Assembly (NCBI GenBank): GCA_018242445.1
Contig: JAFEBW010000043.1
Coordinates: 1-64,000 of the forward strand
DNA: 64,000 nt
Direction of reading: 5' to 3'
Source of the DNA: Pseudomonadota bacterium
GTDB taxonomy: Bacteria; Pseudomonadota; Gammaproteobacteria; Xanthomonadales; Xanthomonadaceae
Below are positions 9,467-19,542 of this stretch, piece after piece; position 1 is the stretch's first letter, and every line of letters starts with the position of its first letter. Position numbers and translations under genes: made by a program. The notes beneath the pieces were generated by a model, which saw only the letters and a list, made by a program, of their open reading frames with translations, was not told the origin of the DNA and did not search any database.

Positions 9467-9653
9467 GCACGCCGAAGGCAAGACCGTCACCGTTCGCCTG
9501 GTCAAGGGCATGCGCGGCTGCCAGTCGCGGCATCGCCTGTCGGTGCGTGCGCTGGGCCTGAACAAGCTCAACGACGTGCGCACCCTGCCGGACAATCCCA
9601 GCGTGCGCGGCCTGATCAACACCGTGCACTACCTCGTGCAGGTTGAGGAGTAA
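9459..9653 (+). CDS. rpmD: 50S ribosomal protein L30
   Basis: A 64-aa L30 with [27 protein letters not shown] and [11 protein letters not shown]. It starts inside the last codons of rpsE (ATGTCTAA overlap of 8 nt), so it is probably translated by coupling. L30 is a small 23S rRNA-binding protein present in most but not all bacteria. Confidence 0.96.
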   Translation: MSKHAEGKTVTVRLVKGMRGCQSRHRLSVRALGLNKLNDVRTLPDNPSVRGLINTVHYLVQVEE

Positions 9654-9659
9654 GCCAAG

Positions 9660-10094
9660 ATGAAACTCAATACACTCAAGCCCGGCAAGGGCGCCCGCAA
9701 GGAGCGCGTCCGCGTCGGTCGCGGTATCGGTTCGGGGCTCGGCAAGACGGCCGGCCGCGGCCACAAGGGTTCGTTCGCGCGCGCCGGCAAGGGCAAGATC
9801 AAGCCCGGTTTCGAGGGCGGCCAGATGCCGATGCAGCGGCGCCTGCCGAAGATCGGCTTCCGCTCCAAGCTCAAGGCCGACACAGCCGAAGTGCTGCTGT
9901 ACCAGCTCGCCAAGCTGGCGGTCGAGGAAATCGACTTCGCCGCCCTGCGCGCGGCCAAGCTGGTGCCGGCCACCGCCAAGCAGGCCAAGGTCGTCAAGAA
10001 GGGCGAGATCGCGCGCAAGGTGGTGCTCAAGGGCGTGCTGGCCACCGCCGGCGCCAAGGCTGCCATCGAGGCGGCCGGCGGCAGCGTCGGCTGA
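9660..10094 (+). CDS. rplO: 50S ribosomal protein L15
   Basis: The 144-aa product begins [22 protein letters not shown] and has the Gly/Arg/Lys-rich extension [22 protein letters not shown] that threads into 23S rRNA, followed by the [15 protein letters not shown] signature. L15 is a late 50S assembly protein. secY follows after 3 nt. Confidence 0.97.
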   Translation: MKLNTLKPGKGARKERVRVGRGIGSGLGKTAGRGHKGSFARAGKGKIKPGFEGGQMPMQRRLPKIGFRSKLKADTAEVLLYQLAKLAVEEIDFAALRAAKLVPATAKQAKVVKKGEIARKVVLKGVLATAGAKAAIEAAGGSVG

Positions 10095-10097
10095 TCG

Positions 10098-11426
10098 ATG
10101 TCGCGCGATCCCAAATCGCTCGCCGGGCTGGCCTCGGCAGGCAAGTTCACCGAGTTGCGGCAGCGCTTGCTGTTCGTGGTCGGAGCGATGATCGTCTATC
10201 GTCTCGGCACCTACATCCCGGTGCCGGGCGTGGATCCGCAGGCGATGCTGCGGCTGATGGAGCAGCAGAAAGGCACCATCCTGGACATGTTCAACATGTT
10301 CTCGGGCGGCGCGCTGAGCCGCATGAGCATCCTGGCGCTGAACGTCACCCCGTACATCACCGCATCGATCGTGATCCAGATGCTGGCGCAGATCCTGCCC
10401 AGCCTGCAGAGCCTGCGCAAGGAAGGCCAGAGCGGCCAGCGCAAGATCACCCAGTGGACGCGCTACGCGACCGTGGGCTTGGCGATATTCCAGTCCTTCG
10501 GCGTGGCGGTGGGGCTGGAATCGCAGCATGTGGTGTACGCGCCCGGACCGGGTTTCGTGATGACGGCGGTGGTCTCGCTGACCGCCGGTACGATGTTCCT
10601 GATGTGGCTGGGCGAGCAGATCACCGAGCGCGGCATCGGCAATGGCGTGTCGCTGGTGATTCAGGCGGGCATCGTCGCCGGTCTGCCGGCGGCGGTCATC
10701 TCCACCCTGCATCAGGTCAACAGCGGCGAAATCAGCGCGCCGGCGGTGATCGTGATCTTCGCGCTGGTGCTGCTGGTGTTGTGGTTCGTGGTGTTCATCG
10801 AATCCGGGCAGCGCCGGATCACGGTGAACTACGCCCGCCGGCAAGGCGGCCGCCAGGCGTACATGAACCAGACCTCGCACCTGCCGCTCAAGCTCAACAT
10901 GTCCGGCGTGATCCCGCCGATCTTCGCTTCCAGCCTGATCGTGTTCCCGGCCACGGCGGCGTCGATGGCCGGCACCAACCCGAATTTCGCGTGGCTGCGC
11001 AAGATCAGCGATGCGCTCTCGCCGGGCGAGCCGCTGCACATGCTGCTGTACGGCGGCCTGATCATCGGCTTCGCGTTCTTCTACACCGCGCTGACCTTCA
11101 ATTCGCAGGAAACCGCCGACAACCTGAAAAAGTCCGGCGCGCTGATCCCCGGCATCCGCCCGGGCAAGGCGACCGCCGACTACGTGGACTCGGTGCTGAC
11201 CCGGCTGACCCTCGTCGGCGCGCTGTACCTGACCTTGGTCTGCCTGCTGCCGGAAACCTTGCAGAAGGCGTGGTCGGTGCCGTTCTATTTCGGCGGCACC
11301 TCGTTGCTGATCGTGGTGGTGGTGATCATGGATTTCACCGCGCAGATCCAGGCGCACCTGATGTCGCACCAGTACGAGAGTTTGCTGAAGAAAGCCAATC
11401 TGAAAAGCGGGGCCAAGTCCCGCTGA
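10098..11426 (+). CDS. secY: Protein translocase subunit SecY
   Basis: The 442-aa polytopic membrane protein has ten predicted helices and SecY landmarks. These are [13 protein letters not shown] near the N-terminus, the plug-proximal [24 protein letters not shown] split across the first loops, and the cytoplasmic loop with [11 protein letters not shown]. SecY is the channel of the SecYEG translocon. The frame starts [16 protein letters not shown]. It closes the spc operon; rpmJ, which follows secY in E. coli, is not found here. Confidence 0.98.
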   Translation: MSRDPKSLAGLASAGKFTELRQRLLFVVGAMIVYRLGTYIPVPGVDPQAMLRLMEQQKGTILDMFNMFSGGALSRMSILALNVTPYITASIVIQMLAQILPSLQSLRKEGQSGQRKITQWTRYATVGLAIFQSFGVAVGLESQHVVYAPGPGFVMTAVVSLTAGTMFLMWLGEQITERGIGNGVSLVIQAGIVAGLPAAVISTLHQVNSGEISAPAVIVIFALVLLVLWFVVFIESGQRRITVNYARRQGGRQAYMNQTSHLPLKLNMSGVIPPIFASSLIVFPATAASMAGTNPNFAWLRKISDALSPGEPLHMLLYGGLIIGFAFFYTALTFNSQETADNLKKSGALIPGIRPGKATADYVDSVLTRLTLVGALYLTLVCLLPETLQKAWSVPFYFGGTSLLIVVVVIMDFTAQIQAHLMSHQYESLLKKANLKSGAKSR

Positions 11427-11665
11427 GTCGGAAGGGCTGAAGAGTCCTCCGGCAATGATTCACCGCCCCTCCCCGGACGGGAGGGAAACGATGGGCGATC
11501 CGTGCGGCGCTTCGCGCACGGATAGGCCGGACGCAGTGCCCGCGCATGAGGAGCGCGGGCCGATGGGGAAGGCAGGGCATCGCCCTTCCGCATCACGACC
11601 GGCCTGTCGCCGGAGCATGGGCACACTCCCCATGCCGGGTTCGAGATGCGTCATGATCTTGGGCT
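11427..11665. repeat. Array of stem-loops between secY and rpsM
   Basis: The 329-nt secY-rpsM gap has no credible gene. Its first part holds consecutive hairpins: CCCTCCC/GGGAGGG at 11467-11485, ATCCGTGCG/CGCACGGAT at 11498-11523, CCCGCGC/GCGCGGG at 11539-11559, CCGGC/GCCGG at 11599-11613 and CATGGG/CCCATG at 11616-11634. None has a downstream T run. The block precedes the alpha-operon promoter and may insulate or attenuate read-through. Confidence 0.65.
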
Positions 11666-11694
11666 TCACTAATACTCGAAGCACTGCTATACTT
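11666..11694 (+). promoter_or_regulatory. Promoter of the alpha operon (upstream of rpsM)
   Basis: TTCACT at 11666-11671 and TATACT at 11689-11694 are separated by 17 nt, giving 4/6 and 5/6 matches to sigma-70 hexamers in an otherwise GC-rich region. The -10 lies 61 nt before the rpsM ATG. It would let rpsM-rpsK-rpsD-rpoA-rplQ be transcribed independently of spc. Confidence 0.7.
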
Positions 11695-11755
11695 TCCCGT
11701 TCACCGCGCCCGGCGTTTCGCCCAGGGCGCCGAAACCACAGTCGGAGATCGCCTG

Positions 11756-12112
11756 ATGGCGCGCATTGCCGGTGTCAATCTTCCCGTCCAGAAGCATGTC
11801 TGGGTGGGTCTGCAAAGCATCTACGGAATCGGCCGCACGCGGTCGAAAAAGGTCTGCGAGGAGGCCGGCGTCAAGGCTTCCACCAGGATCCGCGACCTCG
11901 CCGAGGCCGAGGTCGAGCGCCTGCGCGCTTGCGTGGCCAAGTACACGGTCGAGGGCGATCTGCGCCGCGAAGTCGGCATGTCGATCAAGCGCCTGATGGA
12001 TCTGTCCTGCTACCGCGGTCTGCGCCATCGTCGCGGCCTGCCGGTGCGCGGCCAGCGCACGCGCACCAACGCACGCACCCGCAAGGGCCCGCGCAAGGCC
12101 ATCAAGAAGTAA
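11756..12112 (+). CDS. rpsM: 30S ribosomal protein S13
   Basis: The 118-aa protein begins [32 protein letters not shown] and ends with the [19 protein letters not shown] basic tail that contacts P-site tRNA. In E. coli the rpsM leader is the S4 target for alpha-operon repression. The 61-nt leader here is short and no pseudoknot was identified by eye. Confidence 0.97.
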   Translation: MARIAGVNLPVQKHVWVGLQSIYGIGRTRSKKVCEEAGVKASTRIRDLAEAEVERLRACVAKYTVEGDLRREVGMSIKRLMDLSCYRGLRHRRGLPVRGQRTRTNARTRKGPRKAIKK

Positions 12113-12140
12113 AGCCTTCTGAAGGGGAATGCCGTGCAGC

Positions 12141-12171
12141 GATGCGCGGGTTCCTGCGCAGGACGCGCATC
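12141..12171 (+). repeat. Hairpin in the rpsM-rpsK spacer
   Basis: An outer stem GATGCGC/GCGCATC encloses an inner perfect palindrome TCCTGCGCAGGA at 12152-12163. It lies 29 nt after the rpsM stop and ends 29 nt before rpsK, without a T tract. Confidence 0.6.
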
Positions 12172-12200
12172 AAACAAAACGACTCCCGAGCACACATTCC

Positions 12201-12599
12201 ATGGCCAAGCCCGCCGCAGCAGCAGCGAAGACGAAGAAGAAGATCAAGCGCGTCGTCACCGACGGCATCGCCCACGTCCAAGCTTCGTTCAACAACACCA
12301 TCATCACTATCACCGACCGCCAGGGCAACGCGCTGTCGTGGGCGACTTCAGGCGGCGCGGGTTTCCGCGGTTCGCGCAAGTCCACCCCGTTCGCCGCGCA
12401 GGTGGCCGCCGAGAAGGCCGGCAAGGCCGCGATGGACTACGGCGTGAAGACCCTGGAAGTGCGCATCAAGGGCCCCGGCCCGGGCCGCGAGTCGGCCGTG
12501 CGTTCGCTCAACAACGCCGGCTACAAGGTGATGAACATCACCGACGTGACCCCGATCCCGCACAACGGCTGCCGCCCGCCCAAAAAGCGCCGGGTGTGA
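12201..12599 (+). CDS. rpsK: 30S ribosomal protein S11
   Basis: The 132-aa frame from the ATG at 12201 reads [21 protein letters not shown]. It contains [19 protein letters not shown] and [19 protein letters not shown], followed by [16 protein letters not shown], all diagnostic of S11. S11 lines the mRNA exit channel near the E site. Earlier in-frame start codons fall in the hairpin spacer and are ignored. Confidence 0.97.
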   Translation: MAKPAAAAAKTKKKIKRVVTDGIAHVQASFNNTIITITDRQGNALSWATSGGAGFRGSRKSTPFAAQVAAEKAGKAAMDYGVKTLEVRIKGPGPGRESAVRSLNNAGYKVMNITDVTPIPHNGCRPPKKRRV

Positions 12600-12678
12600 T
12601 TTCTTGCGATCGTCCGTGATCGCCGGGTCTCCGGCCTGACGGCGAAACCGCACCACCTTCCGCCCGCAAGATCCAGAA

Positions 12679-12696
12679 CCGGCCATCCGTGGCCGG
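12679..12696 (+). repeat. Hairpin upstream of rpsD
   Basis: A perfect 7-bp stem (CCGGCCA/TGGCCGG) with a TCCG loop lies in the 121-nt rpsK-rpsD spacer, 24 nt before the rpsD ATG. A similar AACCGGCC...GGCCG arrangement precedes rplR. It is immediately followed by AAAAGAAGAGACAACCC, which supplies the rpsD RBS. Confidence 0.55.
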
Positions 12697-12720
12697 ACTT
12701 CTCAAAAGAAGAGACAACCC

Positions 12721-13353
12721 ATGGCACGCTACATCGGACCCAGTTGCAAACTCGCCCGTCGCGAAAGCGCCGACCTCGGCTTGAAGAGCCCGGCGCGCGC
12801 GATCGATTCCAAGTGCAAGCTCGAAAACAAGCCCGGCCAGCACGGCGCCGCCGGCGTGCGCAAGGGCAAGCTCTCCGATTACGCCACCCAGTTGCGCGAG
12901 AAGCAAAAGCTCAAGCGCATCTACGGCATGCTCGAGCGCCAGTTCCGCACCTATTACCGCAAGGCGTCGCGCCGCAAGGGCAACACCGGCGAGCTGTTGC
13001 TGCAGATGCTGGAGATGCGCCTGGACAACGTCGTCTACCGCATGGGTTTCGCCGTCACCCGCCCGCAGGCGCGGCAGATGGTCAGCCACTGCAACGTGCA
13101 GGTGAACGGCAAGACGGTCAACCTGCCTTCCTACCAGGTCAAGGCCGGCGACGTGATCGTGCTGACCGAGCGCGCGCAGAAGCATCTGGCGGTGTCCGAG
13201 GCGCTGGAAGTCTCGCAGCGCATGGATCTCGTCCCGGCGTGGATGGACGTGGATGCCAAGAAGTTCAGCGGCGTGTTCAAGGCCGTGCCCGAGCGCTCCG
13301 ATCTGCCGCCCGACATCAACGAGGCGCTGATCGTCGAGCTGTACTCGAAGTAA
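12721..13353 (+). CDS. rpsD: 30S ribosomal protein S4
   Basis: The 210-aa S4 has the N-terminal [15 protein letters not shown] and [27 protein letters not shown] segments, then the S4 RNA-binding domain with [25 protein letters not shown]4 is a primary 16S assembly protein and the alpha-operon repressor in E. coli. It has only scattered cysteines, so it is the form without a zinc knuckle. Confidence 0.97.
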   Translation: MARYIGPSCKLARRESADLGLKSPARAIDSKCKLENKPGQHGAAGVRKGKLSDYATQLREKQKLKRIYGMLERQFRTYYRKASRRKGNTGELLLQMLEMRLDNVVYRMGFAVTRPQARQMVSHCNVQVNGKTVNLPSYQVKAGDVIVLTERAQKHLAVSEALEVSQRMDLVPAWMDVDAKKFSGVFKAVPERSDLPPDINEALIVELYSK

Positions 13354-13364
13354 TCGTTCCGCAC

Positions 13365-13384
13365 GCGGGGCCGCCGGGCCCCGC
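13365..13384 (+). repeat. Strong hairpin in the rpsD-rpoA spacer
   Basis: Eight GC-rich pairs (GCGGGGCC/GGCCCCGC) close a GCCG loop 12 nt after the rpsD stop. rpoA begins 34 nt later behind an AGGAGAACGCG site. It could partly pause RNA polymerase or protect rpsM-rpsD mRNA from 3' exonucleases, which would set different rpoA levels. Confidence 0.6.
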
Positions 13385-13417
13385 CGCGACACCCATCATT
13401 CAGGAGAACGCGCAACC

Positions 13418-14413
13418 ATGTCGGTTTCCGCCCATCAGGTGCTGCGTCCGCGCGGCCCGAACATCGAACGCATCACCACGCATCGCTCCAAGGTCGTGAT
13501 CGAGCCGCTCGAGCGCGGCTACGGCCACACCCTCGGCAACGCGCTGCGGCGCGTGCTGTTGTCCTCGATCCCCGGTTATGCGATTACCGAGGTCGAGATC
13601 GACGGCGTGCTGCACGAGTACACCACGGTCGAGGGCCTGCAGGAGGACGTGATCGAGATCCTGCTCAACCTCAAGGACGTGGCGATCCGCATGCACAACG
13701 TCGATCACAGCATGCTCACGCTCGCCCGCCAGGGCAAGGGCGTGGTCACCGCCGGCGACATCAAGACCGACCACAACGTCGAGATCCTCAACCCCGAGCA
13801 CGTGATCTGCCACCTGACCAAGGACACGGCGATCAACATGCGCCTGAAGGTCGAGCGCGGTTTCGGCTACCAGCCGGCCACCGCCCGCCGCAAACCCGAC
13901 GAGGAAGCCCGCACGATCGGCCGCCTCATGCTGGACGCTTCGTTCTGCCCGGTCACCCGCGTGGCCTACGCGGTGGAAGCCGCGCGCGTGGAGCAGCGCA
14001 CGGATCTGGACAAGCTCGTCATCGACATCGAGACCAACGGCACCATCGACGCCGAGGAAGCGATGCGCACCGCCGCCGACATCCTCACCGACCAGCTTTC
14101 GGTGTTCGGCGATTTCACCCGTCGCGAGACCGGCGCGCCCAAGGCCGCCACCGCGGGCGTGGACCCGGTGCTGCTGCGCCCGATCGACGACCTGGAACTG
14201 ACCGTGCGTTCGGCCAATTGCCTCAAGGCCGAGAACATCTATTACATCGGCGACCTGATCCAGAAGACCGAGGTCGAGCTGCTCAAGACCCCGAACCTGG
14301 GCAAGAAGTCGCTCACCGAGATCAAGGAAGTCCTCGCCCAGCGCGGTCTTTCGCTCGGCATGAAGCTGGAGAACTGGCCGCCGGCCGGTCTGCAGCAAGG
14401 GATGATGGGCTGA
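13418..14413 (+). CDS. rpoA: DNA-directed RNA polymerase subunit alpha
   Basis: The 331-aa protein has the N-terminal assembly domain ([25 protein letters not shown]) and, after a linker near residue 235, the C-terminal domain. The latter carries [23 protein letters not shown] and [19 protein letters not shown], the surface for UP elements and activators. Start, length and end match Xanthomonadales RpoA. The RBS is AGGAGA, 10 nt upstream. Confidence 0.98.
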   Translation: MSVSAHQVLRPRGPNIERITTHRSKVVIEPLERGYGHTLGNALRRVLLSSIPGYAITEVEIDGVLHEYTTVEGLQEDVIEILLNLKDVAIRMHNVDHSMLTLARQGKGVVTAGDIKTDHNVEILNPEHVICHLTKDTAINMRLKVERGFGYQPATARRKPDEEARTIGRLMLDASFCPVTRVAYAVEAARVEQRTDLDKLVIDIETNGTIDAEEAMRTAADILTDQLSVFGDFTRRETGAPKAATAGVDPVLLRPIDDLELTVRSANCLKAENIYYIGDLIQKTEVELLKTPNLGKKSLTEIKEVLAQRGLSLGMKLENWPPAGLQQGMMG

Positions 14414-14461
14414 ACGAACGCGTTCAGCAGGCGCCCTGTCGGCGCCTGCTGCGTCCGTTCA
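14411..14461 (+). repeat. Stem-loop after rpoA
   Basis: An 11-bp perfect stem CAGCAGGCGCC (14425-14435) and GGCGCCTGCTG (14441-14451) closes a CTGTC loop. An outer TGAACG/CGTTCA pairing (14411-14416 with 14456-14461) extends it and includes the rpoA stop codon. No T run follows, so rplQ read-through is expected but may be reduced. Further on, GCCATGGATGGC at 14513-14524 is a small palindrome shared with 54.6 kb. The rest of the 225-nt spacer shows nothing firm. Confidence 0.65.
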
Positions 14462-14638
14462 GCGCCTGACCACGGAAGGTCAGGCCGGGTGCTCCGAAGC
14501 CCGCATTGTTGCGCCATGGATGGCACGCGAATCTTGTACAGAGTGTAGTTGCATCTGAAATCACGGCGCTCCTGAACCCTCAGCGCAGCCGCTGGCCACC
14601 AACGAAGACCGACAACGGAATCACCAAGGACCCGTGCC

Positions 14639-15019
14639 ATGCGCCACCAGAATGCCGGACGCAAATTCAACCGCACCAGCGCCCATCGCCAGGCGATGTT
14701 CAGCAACATGGCCGCTTCGCTGATCAAGCACGAGCTGATCCGCACCACGCTGCCGAAGGCCAAGGAGCTGCGCCGCGTCGCCGAGCCGCTGATCACCCTC
14801 GGCAAGACCGATGGCGTGGCCAATCGCCGCCTCGCCTTCTCGCGCCTGCGCGACAAGCAGGCCGTGGGCAAGCTGTTCGTCGAACTCGGCCCGCGCTACA
14901 ACGCCCGCCCGGGCGGCTACCTGCGCATCCTCAAGTGCGGTTTCCGCGCCGGCGACAATGCGCCGATGGCCTACGTCGAGCTGGTGGATCGCCCGGTCAA
15001 GGCCGCTGCCGCCGAGTGA
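14639..15019 (+). CDS. rplQ: 50S ribosomal protein L17
   Basis: A 126-aa L17 beginning [28 protein letters not shown], with the [11 protein letters not shown] and [23 protein letters not shown] motifs. L17 lies on the outer 50S surface near the tunnel exit. It is the last gene of the alpha operon. The preceding spacer is long (225 nt), and a terminator follows. Confidence 0.97.
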   Translation: MRHQNAGRKFNRTSAHRQAMFSNMAASLIKHELIRTTLPKAKELRRVAEPLITLGKTDGVANRRLAFSRLRDKQAVGKLFVELGPRYNARPGGYLRILKCGFRAGDNAPMAYVELVDRPVKAAAAE

Positions 15020-15045
15020 TCGACGCGCCATCGCGGAATACGAAG

Positions 15046-15069
15046 AACCCCGGCGCGTCCGGGGTTTTT
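15046..15069 (+). terminator. Intrinsic terminator after rplQ
   Basis: AACCCCGG (15046-15053) pairs with CCGGGGTT (15059-15066) around a CGCGT loop, followed by a TTTTT run. It ends the S10-spc-alpha block and sits between rplQ and the convergent rlmM, where it may also act for the opposite strand. Confidence 0.85.
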
Positions 15070-15131
15070 CGTGGGCGACGATCAAGCCTGCGAATCGCGA
15101 GCGGCGGTGGGAGTGCGCGAGGCCATGTGCG

Positions 15132-16196
15132 TCACCGCGCCGCGTACACGGTGATCTCCTCGCGATCGTGATAAAGCTGGCGTGCGCGCAGTGCGAGCGT
15201 GCCGCCGGCCTGGTCGCGCAGCAGGTCGAGGCACAGTTTCGTTTCGTCCCAGCGCTTTTTCATCGGCAGCTTGAGGTTGAAGATCGCGCGCCGGCACCAG
15301 CCCTGCGCGAACCACTGCGCGATACGCGCGGCCACCTTGCGCGGCGACTCGACCATGTCGCAGACCAGCCAGTCCACGGGTTTGGGCGGCTGCCAATGGA
15401 AGCCATCAGCGCGCACATGTTCGATCAGTCCGGTGGCAAGCGCGGACGCTGCGAGTGGGCCATTGTCGATGGCGACCACGCGCACATGCTCGCGCGCCAG
15501 CACCCAGCTCCAGCCGCCGGGTGCGGCCCCGAGATCCACCGCGGTCATGCCGGGCTGCACGCAGCGCTGGCGCTCGTCGTCGGTGAGCAGTGCCAGCAGA
15601 GCTTCCTCCAGCTTGAGCGCCGAACGGCTGGGCGCATCGGCGAGCATGCGCAGGCGCGGGATGCCCAACGCCCATGGCGAGGCATCGGCAGGATCGGCGA
15701 CGGCAAGCAGAGCGTGGTTTCCGGCAAGGAAGCACACGTGCAAACGCCGCAGCTTCGGCGACACCTTTTCGGTGAGCAGGCCGCGCTTGCGCAGCGCCGG
15801 CCGCAGCGCATTGGCGAAGGCGCGTGCCAGCCCGGCCAACGGTTTGCCGGTGTCCGAATCGGGGTGCTCGACCCAGACGTCGCCGTAGCGCCCGCGTCCG
15901 CCGAGCGCGTCGAAGATCGGCGCGATGCGGTCGGTCGGGTCGAGATCGCGCAGCTCGGCGAGCAGGCTCAGCTTCTGCCGCGCGAAGATGAGGTTCGACA
16001 ACGGCAGCGCCGGCGACAACGCCGCGCCATCCACGCCGAGGTATTCGACGTGGCCGCTGCCGCGTTCAGCGCGCACGTAACCGCCGAACCCGGCCTGCGC
16101 GGCGCGCTCGCCCAGTTCGGCGGCGAGCTCGGGCTCGAAGCCGGCGCGGCACCAGCACAGCAGGCCGTCAGTAGGCGCGATGCTGTTCGCGGCCAT
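15132..16196 (-). CDS. rlmM: 23S rRNA (C2498-2'-O)-methyltransferase RlmM
   Basis: The 354-aa protein has the RlmM N-terminal THUMP-like region (GLLCWCRAGFEPELAAELGE). It is followed by a Rossmann SAM-binding domain with VDLGAAPGGWSWVL and the catalytic-region motifs WLVCDMVESP and AIFNLKLPMKKRW. RlmM methylates C2498 of 23S rRNA before 50S assembly. The ATG overlaps the end of the upstream deaminase gene by 29 nt, so translation is probably coupled. Weaker downstream starts would cut into the conserved N-terminus. Confidence 0.93.
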   Translation of the reverse strand: MAANSIAPTDGLLCWCRAGFEPELAAELGERAAQAGFGGYVRAERGSGHVEYLGVDGAALSPALPLSNLIFARQKLSLLAELRDLDPTDRIAPIFDALGGRGRYGDVWVEHPDSDTGKPLAGLARAFANALRPALRKRGLLTEKVSPKLRRLHVCFLAGNHALLAVADPADASPWALGIPRLRMLADAPSRSALKLEEALLALLTDDERQRCVQPGMTAVDLGAAPGGWSWVLAREHVRVVAIDNGPLAASALATGLIEHVRADGFHWQPPKPVDWLVCDMVESPRKVAARIAQWFAQGWCRRAIFNLKLPMKKRWDETKLCLDLLRDQAGGTLALRARQLYHDREEITVYAAR

Positions 16197-16731
16197 AGTC
16201 TCGCAGTACTTCGCAGGCGCGCTCGCGCCCGATGTCGCGGCGCACGGCGATGCCGCGGCGGTTCAATTCGCCGATCCAGTCGGCCGGCAGCGGGCCTTCG
16301 TCGAATGCGGTCAGCGCCATCACGTCCTGCGAACGCGCGCCGATCAGCAGGGTGTCGATGCCGGCCCAGAAGGTCGCGCCGTAACACATGCAGCACGGCT
16401 GCGAGGAGCTGGCCAGCACGATGCGTGCGCCGTCCTCGTTCAAGCGCACCTTGCGCGTGCTTGCCTGCGCGGTCATGTACGCCATCATCTCGGCGTGCGC
16501 GACCGAACACGATTGCGGCAGCACGCGGTTGACGCCCACGCCGATGACACGCCCGGATGCCTCGTCGAACACCACCGCGCCGAACGGCCCGCCGGTGTCG
16601 CGGGCGATGTTGATGCGCGACAGTGCGATCGCCAGCGCGACCTTGGCCGCGTCGTCGGCATACGTCGCCTGCAGATCGACCGCCTCGTCGATCCACTCCG
16701 GCAGGCTGAGCTGGATCGGTGCGTGGAGCAT
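16168..16731 (-). CDS. Nucleoside/guanine deaminase, cytidine deaminase superfamily
   Basis: The 187-aa product carries the zinc-dependent deaminase motifs HAEMMAY and PCCMCYGA (HxE plus PCxxC) about 32 residues apart, with the preceding GGPFGAVVFDE loop typical of guanine deaminase and tRNA adenosine deaminase relatives. The exact substrate cannot be read from sequence. The C-terminal half differs from TadA, so a free nucleoside or base is more likely. The ATG at 16731 overlaps the stop of the upstream lipoprotein gene (TGATG). Confidence 0.82.
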   Translation of the reverse strand: MLHAPIQLSLPEWIDEAVDLQATYADDAAKVALAIALSRINIARDTGGPFGAVVFDEASGRVIGVGVNRVLPQSCSVAHAEMMAYMTAQASTRKVRLNEDGARIVLASSSQPCCMCYGATFWAGIDTLLIGARSQDVMALTAFDEGPLPADWIGELNRRGIAVRRDIGRERACEVLRDYGREQHRAY

Positions 16732-17207
16732 CAGTGCGTGCGGGGCAATCGCGCGGTGTTCGCAACCGCACACTGCCCTTGCACGCAACTGCAACCATGG
16801 ACCGCGATCACATGGCACATGCCCATGCGGTGCTCGGCTGCGCACTGCGCCTTGACGGCCTTCGGATCGACCGCCGCATCCTTGTTGACGCACATCGGGA
16901 ACGCGCCGCAGCAGTTGCCGACGTTCTTCACCTGGCAATCGGAATCGGTCTTGCAACTGCGGTCGGGGTGCTCGAAATCGGTGGTTGTCGATACGTTCGA
17001 TGTTGCGGTGATCGCTGGGCTGGCGGCAGATGTCGGCACTGGCATCACTTGGGCGCCGGGGGTCTGCGCGCCTGCACATGCAGCCAGTGCGAGCGATAGC
17101 AACAAGGTTGCGATAGCTCGTGCCCCTCTCCCCAACCCCTCCCCCGCGAGGGGGGAGGGGCTAATCAAGCGCATGTCAGTAAGCAATGGCTTTTCGCTGA
17201 TGTCCAT
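16731..17207 (-). CDS. Cysteine-rich putative lipoprotein
   Basis: The 158-aa frame starts MDISEKPLLTD behind a good GGAAGGG site 6 nt upstream. After a stretch encoding SPLAGEGLGRG, translated from a GC-rich palindrome at 17136-17160, it has a hydrophobic segment ending in ALAACAG, a lipobox. The mature part has at least ten cysteines in DFEHPDRSCKTDSDC, VGNCCGAFPMC and GCSCVQGQC patterns, suggesting disulfides in the periplasm. A shorter start at 17174 is possible. No function is recognised. Downstream genes are a deaminase and rlmM, tightly overlapped. Confidence 0.7.
   Translation of the reverse strand: MDISEKPLLTDMRLISPSPLAGEGLGRGARAIATLLLSLALAACAGAQTPGAQVMPVPTSAASPAITATSNVSTTTDFEHPDRSCKTDSDCQVKNVGNCCGAFPMCVNKDAAVDPKAVKAQCAAEHRMGMCHVIAVHGCSCVQGQCAVANTARLPRTH
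17136..17160. repeat. GC-rich palindrome inside the lipoprotein gene
   Basis: CCCCTCCCCC and GGGGGGAGGGG arms flank GCGA. The same family of C-rich/G-rich palindromes occurs intergenically at 22627-22648, 27707-27730, 30087-30109, 30172-30196, 31805-31827, 34379-34402 and near 54.8 kb. Here it falls within an open frame and encodes part of the N-terminal region of the lipoprotein. Confidence 0.75.
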
Positions 17208-17251
17208 GGATTTCCCTTCCGCCTCAGGATCAGGTTCGGGGCAGGCCCTGC

Positions 17252-17357
17252 GGGCACCTCGCCTTGCGTCCCGGCCTCCGCGCCAGCGCGGAGGCATTCG
17301 ATATTGCGCGAACCTGCGGTCCGCAAGCGCAATATCGCATCCCAATGGGAGAAGGGC
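17252..17357. repeat. Dispersed structured repeat, copy 1
   Basis: This 106-bp element begins GGGCACCTCG and ends GAGAAGGGC. It has a second copy in inverted orientation at 31636-31740. It contains the stems GCCTCCGCGC/GCGCGGAGGC (17274-17295) and GATATTGCGC/GCGCAATATC (17300-17336). The other copy has GATGTTGCGC/GCGCAACATC, a compensatory change. It starts 6 nt beyond the glnS stop in the direction of transcription and could serve as its terminator. Confidence 0.8.
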
Positions 17358-17363
17358 ATGCCA

Positions 17364-19118
<1,755 letters not shown>

Positions 19119-19212
19119 GTGATGCAGTCGTCGGTTTTTGCCGGTCGCCAGTGTAGCCTTTCGTGCCGTAGGGCGCGTTATGCTTGGGACACGGGTCACA
19201 GGATCGTTGCCC

Positions 19213-19503
19213 ATGCGCGTGGTCTATCTGCCGAAAGACCTGATCGACGCCCACCTCGTCAAGGGTGTGCTGGAACAGGAAGGGTTCCCGGTGTACCTGC
19301 GCGGCGAACATCTGGCCGGCGGCATCGGCGAATTGCCGGTCATCGGGTTGTATGCGTTGTGCGTTCCGGACGTGTGCGAGGCGCAGGCGCGCGGCGTGGT
19401 CGAGGCGCTGGAACGCGAGCGCGGCGAGGTCGCGATGGATGCCGGCGCGCAGGTGGACGAGGGCGATGCGGCCGGGATGGGAGGCATGCTCCCGGCGACG
19501 TGA
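19213..19503 (+). CDS. DUF2007-family small protein
   Basis: This 96-aa protein begins MRVVYLPKDLIDAHLVKGVLEQEGFPVYLRGEHLAGGIGELP, the typical DUF2007 (putative signal transducing protein) fold resembling a PII/ACT-like half. The last 25 residues are acidic and Gly-rich. Function is unknown; the family is often next to glycolytic or membrane-signalling genes. It precedes the GGDEF-like gene by about 39 nt and may be co-transcribed with it. Confidence 0.75.
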   Translation: MRVVYLPKDLIDAHLVKGVLEQEGFPVYLRGEHLAGGIGELPVIGLYALCVPDVCEAQARGVVEALERERGEVAMDAGAQVDEGDAAGMGGMLPAT

Positions 19504-19542
19504 GCGGTGATGATGGCAGGGGTGTTCGAGGAGCCGGGTCTG

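Noticed and set aside
11427..11755. rpmJ (L36) or infA between secY and rpsM
   Set aside because: No short frame with L36 or IF1 motifs exists in the gap; the sequence is hairpin-rich and ends in a promoter.
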